A model generated the notes under the pieces. It searched no databases. It saw only the letters and a list, made by a program, of their open reading frames with translations, and was not told the DNA's origin. Shown piece after piece: positions 20,083 through 30,743 of a DNA stretch of 64,000 nt. Position numbers and translations under genes: made by a program. The DNA is taken from assembly GCF_001984055.1 (NCBI RefSeq), contig NZ_LYVO01000001.1, positions 62,001-126,000 of the forward strand, in the 5' to 3' direction. How positions within the stretch are numbered: the first letter of the stretch is position 1; each line of letters starts with the position of its first letter. Source of the stretch: Variovorax sp. KK3. GTDB lineage: Bacteria; Pseudomonadota; Gammaproteobacteria; Burkholderiales; Burkholderiaceae_C.

Positions 20083-21003
20083 CTAGCGTTCTCCCTTGCG
20101 ATAAGGCTTCATCAGGGCCTGCGGATAGCCGGCCTTGCGCGCCACCAGCACCAGCGCCACGATCGACAGCACATAGGGCAGCATCAGGTACAGCTGGTAG
20201 GGCAGCAGCGCGTCGCCCGATTGTTGCAGCCGCAGCTGCAGGGCGTCGAAGAAGGCGAAGAGCAGGGCGCCCAGCAGGGCCTTGCCGGGCCGCCACGAGG
20301 CGAACACCACCAGCGCCACGCAGATCCAGCCGCGCCCGTTCACCATGTTGAAGAAGAAGGCGTTGAAGGCCGACAGCGTGAGGAAGGAGCCCGCCACGCC
20401 CATCAGCGCCGATCCGGCGACGATGGCACCCGTGCGCACGGCCGCCACCGACACGCCCTGGCCCTCGGCCGCCTGAGGGTTCTCGCCCACCATGCGCAGC
20501 CCCAGGCCCAGCGGCGTGCGGTAGAGCACATAAGCCAGCAGTGGCACCAGCAGCAGCGCCAAAAGCGTGAGCGGCGTCTGGGCGTCGAGCACCGGAATGT
20601 GCAGCCACTCCATCGGCGCGAAGGGCGTCACCGTCGGCGGCGTGTTCACCTTCGGAAAACTCACGCGGTAACCGTAGTAGCTCAGCGCCGTGGCCAGCAG
20701 CGTGATGCCCAGCCCCGACACGTGCTGCGAAAGCGCGAGGCCCACCGTGAGAAACGCGTGCAGCAACCCGAGCACCGCGCCCGTGAGCGCCGCCACCGCG
20801 ACCCCGCCCCACAGCGGCGCGCCCGCGTACACGGCGAGCCAGCCCGCGAAGGCGCCCGCGACCATGATCCCTTCGATGCCGAGGTTGAGCACGCCCGCGC
20901 GCTCGCACAGCAACACGCCCAGTGTGCCGAAGACCAGCGGCGTGGCAATGCGCAGCACGGCCACCCAGAAGGCCTGGTTGGAGAGGATGTCGGCTATTTC
21001 CAT
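20083..21003 (-). CDS. ABC transporter permease (nucleoside/BMP type), second subunit
   Basis: A 306-aa inner-membrane permease of the BPD_transp_2 family used by Bmp-type nucleoside importers. It has roughly eight hydrophobic segments and the conserved LGIEGIMVAGAFAGWLAV and RMVGENPQAAEGQGV (EAA-like coupling loop). ATG at 21003 overlaps the end of the partner permease by ten bases, so the two are translated together. It sits between its partner permease and codA. Confidence 0.9.
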   Translation of the reverse strand: MEIADILSNQAFWVAVLRIATPLVFGTLGVLLCERAGVLNLGIEGIMVAGAFAGWLAVYAGAPLWGGVAVAALTGAVLGLLHAFLTVGLALSQHVSGLGITLLATALSYYGYRVSFPKVNTPPTVTPFAPMEWLHIPVLDAQTPLTLLALLLVPLLAYVLYRTPLGLGLRMVGENPQAAEGQGVSVAAVRTGAIVAGSALMGVAGSFLTLSAFNAFFFNMVNGRGWICVALVVFASWRPGKALLGALLFAFFDALQLRLQQSGDALLPYQLYLMLPYVLSIVALVLVARKAGYPQALMKPYRKGER

Positions 21004-22058
21004 CGAACCCTGTACTGGGTGAGCAGCGTGGCCACCAGCACCGCGATCAGCGATGCCGCCACGATCACGTCGGCGATGTACGTCGGCACGCCGATGGCGC
21101 GGCTCATCGTGTCCGCGCCCACCTGCACGCCGGCCACGAACACGCCGGCGGCCAGCACGCCCAGCGGATGAAGCCCGGCCAACATGGCGATCACGATGCC
21201 GCTGTAGCCGTAGCCCGGGGACATGTCGAGCGTGACGTAGCTGGTGCGGCCCGCGACCTCGATGGCGCCGGCCAGCCCCGCGAGCGCACCCGACAGCAGT
21301 GCCACCAGCACGACAGTGCGCGTGACCGGCACGCCGGCGAAGGCTGCCGCACGCGGATTGGCCCCGAGCGCTCGGATGTCGAAGCCGATCACCGTGTACT
21401 TGAAAAGCACCCAGGTCAGCACCGCGAGCACGCCAGCCCACAGCAGCCCCGTGTGAACCCGGGTCTGCGCGATCAGGCGGCCCAGCTCCAGTTCGGACTG
21501 CAAGGACACGCTCTGCGGCCAGCCCATCGCGCTCGGGTCTTTCATGGGCCCGTCGAGCAATGCCGAGACGCCGAGCAGCACGATGAAGTTGATCAGCAGC
21601 GTTGTGACGACCTCGTCCACGCCCAGCCGGTTCTTCATGAGCGCCGGGCCCAGCAGCAGCAGGGCGCCCACGCAGGCGGCAGCGGCCATCATCAGCGGGA
21701 ACAGCACCAAGGCCGGCAGTTCGAAGCCGGCCCCGCCGTGCATGCCGCCCACCGCCACCGCGGCCAGCGCGCCGCCGTAGAACTGCCCTTCGGCGCCGAT
21801 GTTGAAAAGCCGGGCCTTGAAGGCCACGGTGGCGGCGAGGCCGGTCAGGATGAGCGGCGTGGCGCGCGTCAGGGTCTCGCTCAACGCGAAGACCGAGCCG
21901 AAGCCGCCCTGCAGCAGCAAGCCGTAGGTGCGGCCCACGGGCGCGCCTGCCCACAGCACCAGCAAGGCGCTGATCATCAGCGTGAAGCCGACGGCACCGA
22001 CCGGCGCCAGCAGCAGCGCGGTGCGCGAGCTCTCGTGGCGTCGCTCCAGCCGCATCAT
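20994..22058 (-). CDS. ABC transporter permease (nucleoside/BMP type), first subunit
   Basis: A 354-aa inner-membrane permease with about ten hydrophobic segments. Family landmarks are FNIGAEGQFYGGALAAVAVG and DIRALGANPRAAAFAGVPV (coupling loop). It forms the heteromeric channel with the second permease. ATG at 22058 overlaps the ATPase stop by four bases (a second ATG follows immediately at 22055). Its N-terminus is typical of the larger permease in this importer family. Confidence 0.9.
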   Translation of the reverse strand: MMRLERRHESSRTALLLAPVGAVGFTLMISALLVLWAGAPVGRTYGLLLQGGFGSVFALSETLTRATPLILTGLAATVAFKARLFNIGAEGQFYGGALAAVAVGGMHGGAGFELPALVLFPLMMAAAACVGALLLLGPALMKNRLGVDEVVTTLLINFIVLLGVSALLDGPMKDPSAMGWPQSVSLQSELELGRLIAQTRVHTGLLWAGVLAVLTWVLFKYTVIGFDIRALGANPRAAAFAGVPVTRTVVLVALLSGALAGLAGAIEVAGRTSYVTLDMSPGYGYSGIVIAMLAGLHPLGVLAAGVFVAGVQVGADTMSRAIGVPTYIADVIVAASLIAVLVATLLTQYRVRWK

Positions 22059-23599
22059 GTGGCGGTTCCCGCCATCGCCAGGCCGATGGCCTCGCGTGTC
22101 CAGTTCGAAGCCGGCCGGGGCTCGCCCAGATGGCCACCGTGCATCACCGCGACCCGGTCGCCCAGTGCGAGCACTTCGTCAAGGTCGTCGGAGATCAACA
22201 GCACCGCGGCGCCCGCATCGCGCGCCGCGATGAGCTGTTGCTGAACGTAGGCGACCGCGCCGATGTCGAGGCCCCAGGTGGGCTGGTGCGCGACGATGAG
22301 GCGTGCTGCCTTGTGCTTCGCGCCTTCCGGTGCCAGCAGCGCACGGCCCAGGATCAGCTTCTGCATGTTGCCGCCCGACAGCGAGCGCGCCGGTGCGTCC
22401 AGCCCCGCGCCGCGCACGTCGAAGGCCTTCTCGATGTGCTTCGCATGCGCGCGTGCGGCTGCGCGCCGCACCCAGAGCAGGCGCGAGAAGGCAGGGTGCC
22501 GAAGCCGCTCGGACACCGCGTTCTCCCACACCGCCAGGTCGCCGACCACGCCGACCGCATGCCGGTCTTCGGGAATGCGCGCCACGCCGCGATGCACCAG
22601 GCGCGCCGGCGCGGCAGCGAGCGGGCGGCCCATCAGCTGTGCCGTGCCGGAAGTCGCGCGGCGCGTGCCGCACAAGAGTTCGGCGAGCGCGACCTGGCCG
22701 TTGCCCGAGACACCGGCCACCGCGGTGATCTCGCCGGCGCGCAGCGTGAGCGTCACGTCATGAAGCCGGTCGTGCCCGTCGCCAGCGGTGCGTACGTGGT
22801 CGAGCACGCACACCGCATCGCCCACCTGCCGTGCCGGCGTGCGGGCCACCCCTTCGACCGCATGGCCTACCATCCACAGCGCCAGCTGTGCCGCAGTGGT
22901 GTCACGCGTCGGCGCCTCGGCCACCAGCCGCCCGCCGCGCAGCACCGCCACGCGATGCGACACGTGCAGCACCTCGTCCAGCTTGTGGCTGATGAAGATG
23001 ATCGACAGGCCCTGCGCCACCATCTGCGACAACGTGCCGAACAGCGCCTCGCTTTCCTGCGGCGTCAGCACGGCGGTGGGCTCGTCGAGGATGAGGATGC
23101 GTGCGCCGCGGTAGAGCGCCTTGATGATCTCCACCCGCTGCCGCTCGCCGACCGACAGGCTGCCCACACGCGCGTCGGGCTGCACCGGCAGGCCGAAGCG
23201 CTGCGACACGTCGAGCAGCTTCGCCCGCGCGGCCGAGCGCCGGGAGAAGGGCTGCCACAGCGGCTCGCTGCCCATCATCACGTTGTCGAGCACGCTCAGG
23301 TTGTCGGCCAGCGTGAAATGCTGATGCACCATGCCGATGCCCGCTTGCAGGGCGGCACGCGGTTGACCGGGTATCAGCGGCCGGCCGAAGACCTCGATGT
23401 CGCCTTCGTCCGCGACGTAGTGGCCGAACAGGATCGACATGAGCGTGGACTTGCCCGCCCCGTTCTCGCCCAGCAGGGCCAGCACTTCTCCGCCGGCGAG
23501 TTCGAGCGAGATGGCGTCGTTGGCGACGAGCGTGCCGAAGCGCTTGGTGATGCTTCGCAGTCTCAGGACCGTGTCTGGCTCTTTCTCCCGCTGCCGCAT
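22055..23599 (-). CDS. ABC transporter ATP-binding protein (nucleoside type, two NBDs)
   Basis: This 514-aa protein carries two fused ATPase domains, as in ribose/nucleoside importers. The first has Walker A LLGENGAGKSTLMS, signature LSVGERQRVEI and Walker B ILILDEPTAVL. The second has the degenerate P-loop GVSGNGQVALAE and signature LSGGNMQKLI, and its Walker B is altered (RLIVAHQPTWGLD), which is usual for this family. It energises the two permeases encoded directly downstream. It begins five bases after the stop of the binding-protein gene. Confidence 0.92.
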   Translation of the reverse strand: MRQREKEPDTVLRLRSITKRFGTLVANDAISLELAGGEVLALLGENGAGKSTLMSILFGHYVADEGDIEVFGRPLIPGQPRAALQAGIGMVHQHFTLADNLSVLDNVMMGSEPLWQPFSRRSAARAKLLDVSQRFGLPVQPDARVGSLSVGERQRVEIIKALYRGARILILDEPTAVLTPQESEALFGTLSQMVAQGLSIIFISHKLDEVLHVSHRVAVLRGGRLVAEAPTRDTTAAQLALWMVGHAVEGVARTPARQVGDAVCVLDHVRTAGDGHDRLHDVTLTLRAGEITAVAGVSGNGQVALAELLCGTRRATSGTAQLMGRPLAAAPARLVHRGVARIPEDRHAVGVVGDLAVWENAVSERLRHPAFSRLLWVRRAAARAHAKHIEKAFDVRGAGLDAPARSLSGGNMQKLILGRALLAPEGAKHKAARLIVAHQPTWGLDIGAVAYVQQQLIAARDAGAAVLLISDDLDEVLALGDRVAVMHGGHLGEPRPASNWTREAIGLAMAGTAT

Positions 23600-23604
23600 C
23601 GTGC

Positions 23605-24606
23605 CTACTTGGCCGTCGATTTCGGCTGGCTGTCGTCCACCTTCACCGTGAACTTGCCGGCCAGGATGTCGGCCTGCTTCGCCTTGACCTTGCTCATGAT
23701 GTCGGCCGGTATCTTCTTCTCGAAGGTGCCGAGCGGCGCGAGCTCCGATCCCTTGTGCTTCATGTGCGAGTACACGCCGTAGTCTTCGGCCGTGAACTTA
23801 CCTTCCTTCACCAGCTTGATCGCGCGGTCGGCCGAAGGCTCGAAGTTCCACAGCGCGGAGGCGACCACGGTGTCGGGGTATTTGTCCTGCGTGTCGATCA
23901 CGTTGCCGATGGCGAGCTTGCCCTTTTCCTTGGCCGCATCGCTCACGCCGAAGCGCTCGGCGTACATCACGTCCGCGCCCTTGTCGATCATCGCGAAGGC
24001 GGCTTCCTTGGCCTTCGGCGGGTCGAACCAGCTGTTGATGAAGCTCACGCTGAACTCCACCTTCGGATTCGTTTCCTTCGCGCCCGCCATGAAGGCGTTC
24101 ATCAGCCGGTTGACCTCGGGAATGGGAAAGCCGCCGACCATGCCGATGCGGTTGCTCTTGGTCATGCCGCCGGCCACCATGCCCGACAGGTAGGCCGGCT
24201 CCTGGATGTAGTTGTCGAAGACCGAGAAGTTGGGTGCCTGCGGCTTGAGCGACGAGCCCATCAGGAAGGCCGTCTTCGGGAAGTCCTTGGCCACCTTGCG
24301 CGCGGCCGCCTCGACGCCGAACACCTCGCCCAGGATCAGCTGGTTGCCGGCCTGCGCGTACTCGCGCATCACGCGTTCGTAGTCGGCGTTGGCGACGTTC
24401 TCGGTGGCCTTGTATTCGATCTCGCCGCGGGCCTCGGCTGCCTTCAGTGCCTTGTGGATGCGGCCCACCCATTGCTGCTCGAAGGGCACGGTGTAGACCG
24501 CCGCCACTTTCAGCTTGGCTTGCGCGAAGGCAAGCCCGGGGGCGCCAGACGCAAGGGCCGCAGCGACGGCGATGGAACGGACGATCAATTGGCGGCGTAG
24601 GGGCAC
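23605..24606 (-). CDS. BMP-family substrate-binding protein (nucleoside/nucleobase)
   Basis: A 333-aa periplasmic binding protein of the Med/PnrA (Bmp) family, whose known members bind nucleosides. It has a signal peptide (about 1-26), then LKVAAVYTVPFEQQWV, and ends with a Lys-rich tail. The start is GTG at 24606, chosen because CGAGGAGAATTCT precedes it; an upstream in-frame ATG at 24660 lacks a ribosome site and overlaps upp. Placement with codA, upp and the URC genes suggests cytosine, uracil or uridine-type ligands. Confidence 0.9.
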   Translation of the reverse strand: MPLRRQLIVRSIAVAAALASGAPGLAFAQAKLKVAAVYTVPFEQQWVGRIHKALKAAEARGEIEYKATENVANADYERVMREYAQAGNQLILGEVFGVEAAARKVAKDFPKTAFLMGSSLKPQAPNFSVFDNYIQEPAYLSGMVAGGMTKSNRIGMVGGFPIPEVNRLMNAFMAGAKETNPKVEFSVSFINSWFDPPKAKEAAFAMIDKGADVMYAERFGVSDAAKEKGKLAIGNVIDTQDKYPDTVVASALWNFEPSADRAIKLVKEGKFTAEDYGVYSHMKHKGSELAPLGTFEKKIPADIMSKVKAKQADILAGKFTVKVDDSQPKSTAK

Positions 24607-24628
24607 AGAATTCTCCTCGAGGGCGTTG

Positions 24629-25258
24629 TTACTTGGTTCCGAAAATGCGGTCGCCGGCATCGCCCAGGCCCGGCAGGATGTAGCCGTGGCTGTTGAGCTC
24701 GCGGTCGATGGCCGCGGTGTAGATCGGCACGTCGGGGTGCGCCGCCTGCATCGTGCGCACGCCCTCCGGGCAGGTCAGCAGGCAGACGAACTTGATCGAC
24801 TTCGGGTTCAGCTCCTTGAGCCGTTCCACCGCCGCCACCGCGGAGTTGCCGGTGGCCAGCATCGGGTCGACCACGATGCAATCGCGCTCTTCCATCTCGC
24901 CGGGCATCTTGAAGTAGTACTCCACCGCGGTCAGCGTCTTCGGGTCGCGGTACAGGCCGATGTGCCCCACGCGTGCGCCGGGCACCACGCTGAGCATGCC
25001 GTCCAGAATGCCGGTGCCCGCGCGCAGGATCGACACCAGCACGACCTTCTTTCCGTCGATCACCTTGGCGTGCATGGTCTCGAGCGGGGTCTCGATCTCG
25101 ATGTCCTGCATGGCCATGTCGCGCGTGACCTCGTAAGCCATGAGCATGCTGATTTCGTTGAGCAGGCGCCTGAAGCTGTTGGTGCTGGCTTCCTTGCGGC
25201 GCATCAGCGTGAGTTTGTGCTGGACGAGGGGATGGTCGACGAGATGGACGTTGCTCAT
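24629..25258 (-). CDS. upp: Uracil phosphoribosyltransferase Upp
   Basis: Makes UMP from uracil and PRPP. The 209-aa protein shows [17 protein letters not shown], the PRPP-binding loop [13 protein letters not shown], and the uracil-binding C-terminus [18 protein letters not shown]. Family length is about 208. It is the counterpart of yeast URC6, which acts with URC1 and URC4 in the URC uracil-degradation pathway; the neighbours here are those two proteins. Confidence 0.96.
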   Translation of the reverse strand: MSNVHLVDHPLVQHKLTLMRRKEASTNSFRRLLNEISMLMAYEVTRDMAMQDIEIETPLETMHAKVIDGKKVVLVSILRAGTGILDGMLSVVPGARVGHIGLYRDPKTLTAVEYYFKMPGEMEERDCIVVDPMLATGNSAVAAVERLKELNPKSIKFVCLLTCPEGVRTMQAAHPDVPIYTAAIDRELNSHGYILPGLGDAGDRIFGTK

Positions 25259-25311
25259 GAATGTTTTGTCTTGGCGTTGCGAAAGGGGTTGGAGTCTGGA
25301 AGACGTGCTGC

Positions 25312-26717
25312 CTAGAAGACCGTGCCGTCGCTCTCGATGCGCAAGGGTGGCGTTCCACCACGCAAGCGCTGTGCCAGCGCGCGGCCGGCAGCCCAGGTGC
25401 CGCCTTCGAGCACGCGCGCGAGCGGCAGCTCTTCTTCGCTGCGGCCCAGCACCTTGCGAACGCGCGGCGCGAGCTCGTCGAGCAGCGCGATCGTCAGGGC
25501 GCGCCACTCGACGATGAATTCGTCGCCCACCGTCCAGTCGCGCTCGAGCAGCGCCGGGTCGCGCGGCACCAGCACGTGGCTGTCGAGCAGCAGGCCGCCG
25601 TTGCGGTACTCGGGCAAGGCAGTCAGGGCATCGAGATGGCGCACCTTCACGCCGGCCCATTCGAAGGGCTCGATCAGCGAATACGTCAGCCATTGCGACA
25701 GCTTGTGAAAGGGCATCCAGCCGTTGGTGAGCCCCGGCCCGCGCACCGCGCCGTGGCGCCAGCAGTCGCCCAGCGCCAGCGCAGGATCGTCGGGCGCAAC
25801 GCCGCCGGCCGCATCTGCAGCGCGGGTGCCGCCGCTGTCGATCACGTTGGCGGCCGGCCAGATGCGCGAGAGCGATTGCAGCAGCAGCGACAGGATGTCG
25901 TGCGCCGTCGTCTCTGCCGTCGGCGGCGTGGCCGGGCCGAAGGGACTGACCAGCGCATCGAACATCCCGCCGGGACGCCCGTCCTGCCCGAAGACCTCCG
26001 GCTGTTCGCTCATCACCTCACCCAAGCGGCGCAGCAGCGTCGCGCGGCCGGAGAGCCCGACCAGCTGGTTCATGTCGTTGACCTGGAAGGCGTCGCCCAG
26101 CCGGTCGGTGACCAGCCCGCGCAGGCCGACCGCATCGACCTGCAGCGGCCGGTCGGGATTGGACGAGAACAGGCCGCTGGTGAAAGCATGGAAGCTGGCC
26201 ACGCCCAGGCCCTCGGAGCGGCCGAAGCGCTTGCCGGTGGCCGGCTCGGTGTAGTGCCACAAGGGGCCGGCGCCGGCGTCGAGCAGCACGCTGACCACGG
26301 CCAGGTCGATGTGGGCACGGGCGCGCTGTGTCGGGGCCAGGTCGCCCAGCAGTCGATTGAGCTCGCCGAGCCTGTCGACACCGCCGGCTTCGAAGTGGCG
26401 CCAGCGGCTGTGGTACGGAATGGTGTGCTTGGGGTAGCGTTCGCGCGTCACGTCGGCGACCGATTTCGCCATGCCTTCGAGCGCCGATTCGTCGCCGATG
26501 GTGAACCACTGCGACTCGCCGCGCCGTGCGCGCGCCAGCAGGGCGTCGGCACGGATGCGGATGGCGCGCGTGGTGCGCAGGAAGGCCGCGGCGCCGGCCG
26601 GCCGGCTGGTGTCCTCGACGAACTCCAGCGCCGGGTCGACGTGCCCGTCCGCATCGGCATGGCGAACGGCGGCGTTGGCGGTGGGGCGGTCGGGGTCGAG
26701 GCCGTAGTTGTCCTTGG

Positions 26718-26721
<4 letters not shown>
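25312..26721 (-). CDS. URC4/DUF1688 uracil catabolism protein
   Basis: This 469-aa protein of the DUF1688 family is the homologue of URC4 from the URC pyrimidine-degradation pathway first defined in the yeast Lachancea kluyveri. The enzymatic step is not settled. Visible conserved stretches are [35 protein letters not shown] and [17 protein letters not shown]. There is no signal peptide or membrane segment, so it is cytoplasmic. ATG at 26721 overlaps the URC1 stop by four bases, giving strict co-translation with its pathway partner. Confidence 0.88.
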
Positions 26722-28049
<1,328 letters not shown>

Positions 28050-28134
28050 TGCAGGCCCTCAAAAAACACAATGTAGCGAGGGTGTCCGTGGCTGGCAAGC
28101 CGCGGTTTGCGGGCCGCGGCGCGTCGCTTGCTCT

Positions 28135-28632
28135 TCACCGCAGGCGCAACAGCCGGTCGAGCGAGAAGCCGCCCGCGCCGCGGCCGACCAGGTAGAGCAG
28201 CAGGGCGGCCCACGAAAGATGCGTCGGCCAGGCGTCCGGGTAGACGAAGACCTGGATCACCAGCGTCATGCCCAGCAGCGCCAGCGCCGAGAGCCGCGTG
28301 GCCAGGCCCAGCACCAGCAGCACCGGGAACAGGTGTTCGGCGTAGGCCGCGAGATGGGCCGCGATTTCCGGCGGCACCAGGGGCAGCTTGTACTCGGTGC
28401 GGAACAGCTCGTAGGCGCCCGGGGTCAGCATGAGGAAGCCTTCGACCTTGGTACGGCCCGACAGGAAGAAGATGGCCGCGATGCTCAGGCGCGATGCCAG
28501 TGCCAGCAGGTCATGGGTCACGAGCCGCGAGAGCAGGTCGGCCGCATCGTTCCAGCGCGCACGGAGGCCGTGTGCAGGCGCGTCGGCAAGAGGGGTGGCG
28601 GTGGCGGTCGGGGAGGCAGGTTGGGCGTTCAT
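28135..28632 (-). CDS. bufD1: DoxX family membrane protein of the bufferin operon (BufD-like)
   Basis: A 165-aa protein with four predicted membrane helices (about 43-60, 90-112, 114-132 and 140-158). The DoxX landmark [19 protein letters not shown] is clear. DoxX proteins accompany DUF692/DUF2063 clusters. A redox role such as quinone-linked electron transfer to the modification enzyme has been proposed but is not established. It is last in bufA1-bufB1-bufC1-bufD1, 12 bases after bufC1. Confidence 0.85.
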   Translation of the reverse strand: MNAQPASPTATATPLADAPAHGLRARWNDAADLLSRLVTHDLLALASRLSIAAIFFLSGRTKVEGFLMLTPGAYELFRTEYKLPLVPPEIAAHLAAYAEHLFPVLLVLGLATRLSALALLGMTLVIQVFVYPDAWPTHLSWAALLLYLVGRGAGGFSLDRLLRLR

Positions 28633-28644
28633 GATGGTCCTCGT

Positions 28645-29406
28645 TCAGCGGTGGTCTCGGGAATGGTCGGTGGTGGTGAAAGCGCCAGCGCGCAGCAATG
28701 ACGCAAGCAGGGCGGCGATGTCGGCATCGGCATCGACCGCGAGCGCGCGCTCGGCCGCTGCGGCCAACGGCTCGCCGCCTGCACAGGCGTCGAGAAAAGC
28801 ACAGGCAGGCTGGTCGATGCCGCACCAGTTCACGCTGTCGAAGGGGCGCGTCATGAGCGCGCCTTCTCCGCGCCAGGCGAGTTCCGATTCGTCCGGCGCC
28901 GCGCTTCGGTTGCGTGCCCAGATGCTGTAGACGGGTTGGTCGTCGAACCAGGCCCAGCGCGTTGCCGGATGCGGGCGCAGCACCAGGGCCGCGAGTGCAT
29001 CCGGTTCATGTCGCGCGAGCCACGCGGTGTCGAGCGAGGCGGCGTCGCCGGCCGCATGGGCTTCGCGCCACAGCGCATCGAGCCGGGCCACGCCGGACAG
29101 ATAGCTCAATCCGGCCGCGGGCTCGAAGGCTTGAAGGAATGCGGCGAAGTCGTCGCCGTAGACGAGAAGGCGCCCGTCACGCGGTGGATGGCCTGCGACG
29201 TGCAGCGCCGCGGCCGCTCGGAACCATTCGCTGCCCACCAGCCGCGCGACGGCGGGGAAGTTGGCTTCGAGCGCGTCGATGCAGCCTTTCATGACGGTGT
29301 TGCGGTAGACGGCGAAGGCCGGTTGGGCCACGAGCGCCTGCACCGCCGGGTCGTCGACCGTGTCAGGCGCAAAGAGGGCGTGCGCGAATGCGTCGTGAAA
29401 GCTCAT
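28645..29406 (-). CDS. bufC1: DUF2063 domain protein, partner of the MNIO enzyme (BufC-like)
   Basis: A 253-aa cytoplasmic protein. The N-terminal DUF2063 domain (about 1-95) includes FAVYRNTVMKGCIDALEANFPAVARLVG. A C-terminal region (about 130-253) has WAWFDDQPVYSIWARNR. In characterised relatives this protein binds the precursor peptide's leader and presents it to the DUF692 enzyme. ATG at 29406 overlaps the bufB1 stop by four bases, so both are made together. Confidence 0.87.
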   Translation of the reverse strand: MSFHDAFAHALFAPDTVDDPAVQALVAQPAFAVYRNTVMKGCIDALEANFPAVARLVGSEWFRAAAALHVAGHPPRDGRLLVYGDDFAAFLQAFEPAAGLSYLSGVARLDALWREAHAAGDAASLDTAWLARHEPDALAALVLRPHPATRWAWFDDQPVYSIWARNRSAAPDESELAWRGEGALMTRPFDSVNWCGIDQPACAFLDACAGGEPLAAAAERALAVDADADIAALLASLLRAGAFTTTDHSRDHR

Positions 29407-30254
29407 GCCGCGGCCTCTTCGGCGTGGACGGGCGTGGCCATTGCAGCGTGGGCCGTGGCACGTTCGCGCATCAGTTCGTCGAAGGCCGGCACCTGGCCGT
29501 CGCGTTCGATCAGCGTCGGCCGCGGGCCGGCGCGCTCCACGAATCGCCGATAGAGCCGCCAGACTTCCGTCGCCACGGGTGCATCGTGCGAGTCGATGAG
29601 CAATGCGGCGCCGAGCGTCGGATCCTGCGAATGGCCGGCCAGGTGGATCTCGCTGACCGGCGCGGCCGGAAAGCGGTCGAGCCAGTCTTCGGCCGAGTAG
29701 CCCAGGTTGCAGGCGGACACGTGGACGTTGTTGATGTCCAGCAGCAGCGTACAGCCGGTGCGGCGGACCAACTCCGTGAGGAAGTCGATCTCGTCCCATG
29801 CATGGCCGTCGAAGCGCAGGTAGTGGGAGGGGTTCTCGATCGCGATAGGCCTTGCCAGCGCGTCCTGCGTGCGGCCGACGTGGGCCGCGATGCGGTGCAG
29901 CGCCTCGGTCGTGCGTGCGAAGGGCAGCAGGTCCGGCAGGTAGCCGCCGCGCCATGTCGACCAGGCCAAGTGCTCCGAGACAAGCGTGGGCTCGATGCGT
30001 CGCGCCAGCGCCGCCAGCCGCCGCAGCTGCGCCGCATCCGGCTTCGTCTCGCCAGCGAGAGAGAGCGAAACGCCATGCAGCGAAACCGGGTGGTGCCGAC
30101 GCACGGCTTCGAGCCAGGCCAGCCGCGGACCGCCCGCCACCATGTAGTTCTCGGGATGCACTTCGAACCACAGGCCATCGGCACGCGCCGACAGCGCCGC
30201 ATCGAAGTGCTCCGGTTTGAGGCCGAGGCCGGCCCCGAGCGCCTGCGAGGTCAT
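29403..30254 (-). CDS. bufB1: MNIO-family (DUF692) peptide-modifying iron enzyme, BufB-like
   Basis: A 283-aa TIM-barrel multinuclear non-heme iron oxidative enzyme. Metal-ligand motifs can be read: SLHGVS (His60), SEHLAW (Glu94/His95), IENPSHY (Glu140), LLDINNVHV (Asp173), EIHLAGH (His204/208), DSHDAP and LIERDG (Glu250). The closest characterised relatives convert cysteines of DUF2282 precursors into copper-binding heterocycles (bufferins). It lies 22 bases after such a precursor gene and overlaps bufC1. The exact chemistry here is inferred from family membership. Confidence 0.92.
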   Translation of the reverse strand: MTSQALGAGLGLKPEHFDAALSARADGLWFEVHPENYMVAGGPRLAWLEAVRRHHPVSLHGVSLSLAGETKPDAAQLRRLAALARRIEPTLVSEHLAWSTWRGGYLPDLLPFARTTEALHRIAAHVGRTQDALARPIAIENPSHYLRFDGHAWDEIDFLTELVRRTGCTLLLDINNVHVSACNLGYSAEDWLDRFPAAPVSEIHLAGHSQDPTLGAALLIDSHDAPVATEVWRLYRRFVERAGPRPTLIERDGQVPAFDELMRERATAHAAMATPVHAEEAAA

Positions 30255-30276
30255 GGTGACGGGCGGCGCGCTGGCA

Positions 30277-30567
30277 TCAGGACTTGATCGGCATCAGCGA
30301 GCCCATGCCCTTCGGCGTCTTGATCGCGGCGCAGGTGCCGGCCGGCACGTTCTTCCAGGCATTGCCCTGGTAGTCCATCTTCGCGGTACCGGCGCAGGTG
30401 GTGCCGGGGCCGGCTGCGCAGTCGTTCTTGCCGGCCATCGAGACGCCGTAGCATTTCTCCATCGCGGGCATCTTGTCGGCCATCGGCTTGGTGTCTTGCG
30501 CCAGGGCGTTGCCGGCGGCGAGGGCGCCCAGGGCGAGGGCGGTGATGGCGAGAGGGCGAGTGATCAT
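30277..30567 (-). CDS. bufA1: DUF2282 bufferin precursor peptide
   Basis: A 96-aa exported precursor with a signal peptide ([18 protein letters not shown], cleavage near residue 23). The core carries four cysteines: EKCYG (Cys39), KNDC (Cys50), TTCAG (Cys58) and AGTC (Cys79), the conserved DUF2282 pattern. In known bufferins these cysteines are modified by the MNIO enzyme and the product binds copper in the periplasm. ATG at 30567 follows GGAG at seven bases. Transcription probably starts at the sigma-F-type promoter at 30631-30656. Confidence 0.92.
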   Translation of the reverse strand: MITRPLAITALALGALAAGNALAQDTKPMADKMPAMEKCYGVSMAGKNDCAAGPGTTCAGTAKMDYQGNAWKNVPAGTCAAIKTPKGMGSLMPIKS

Positions 30568-30630
30568 GGAAGTGCTCCAGTGGTGAAGTTGAGGTTGTCA
30601 ACCGTGCCGTCATTGCGCGGTCGTCACTAC

Positions 30631-30656
30631 TTCGCGGGTTCGAAGAAGGCAGTTAC
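30631..30656 (-). promoter_or_regulatory. SigF-type ECF promoter for the bufferin operon
   Basis: On the minus strand GTAACT (30656-30651), exactly 16 bases, then CGAA (30634-30631). This matches the GTAACC-N16-CGAA consensus recalled for Caulobacter sigma-F. The element ends 64 bases before the bufA1 start. Confidence 0.8.
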
Positions 30657-30700
30657 AGCGCGCGGCACAATGCGCCGGATTTCTTTTTTTCTTCGTGCCT

Positions 30701-30727
30701 GTAACCCGATCGGGCCCGGGCGCGAAT
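30701..30727 (+). promoter_or_regulatory. SigF-type ECF promoter for the sigma/anti-sigma operon
   Basis: GTAACC (30701-30706), 16 bases, CGAAT (30723-30727): a perfect match to the same consensus as the divergent site. The -10 element overlaps an in-frame ATG at 30726, so translation of the sigma factor must begin at the next ATG, 30744, which has GGGAG in front. Confidence 0.85.
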
Positions 30728-30743
30728 GACCGGTGGGAGCCCG

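Noticed and set aside
28099..28120. GC-rich hairpin GCCGCGG...CCGCGGC after the bufD1 stop
   Set aside because: No T-tract follows on the minus strand, so it was not called as a terminator.
30663..30690. Weak hairpin followed by T7 in the buf/sigF intergenic region
   Set aside because: The stem is only about four base pairs and lies upstream of the plus-strand promoter, where no transcript is expected to need termination.
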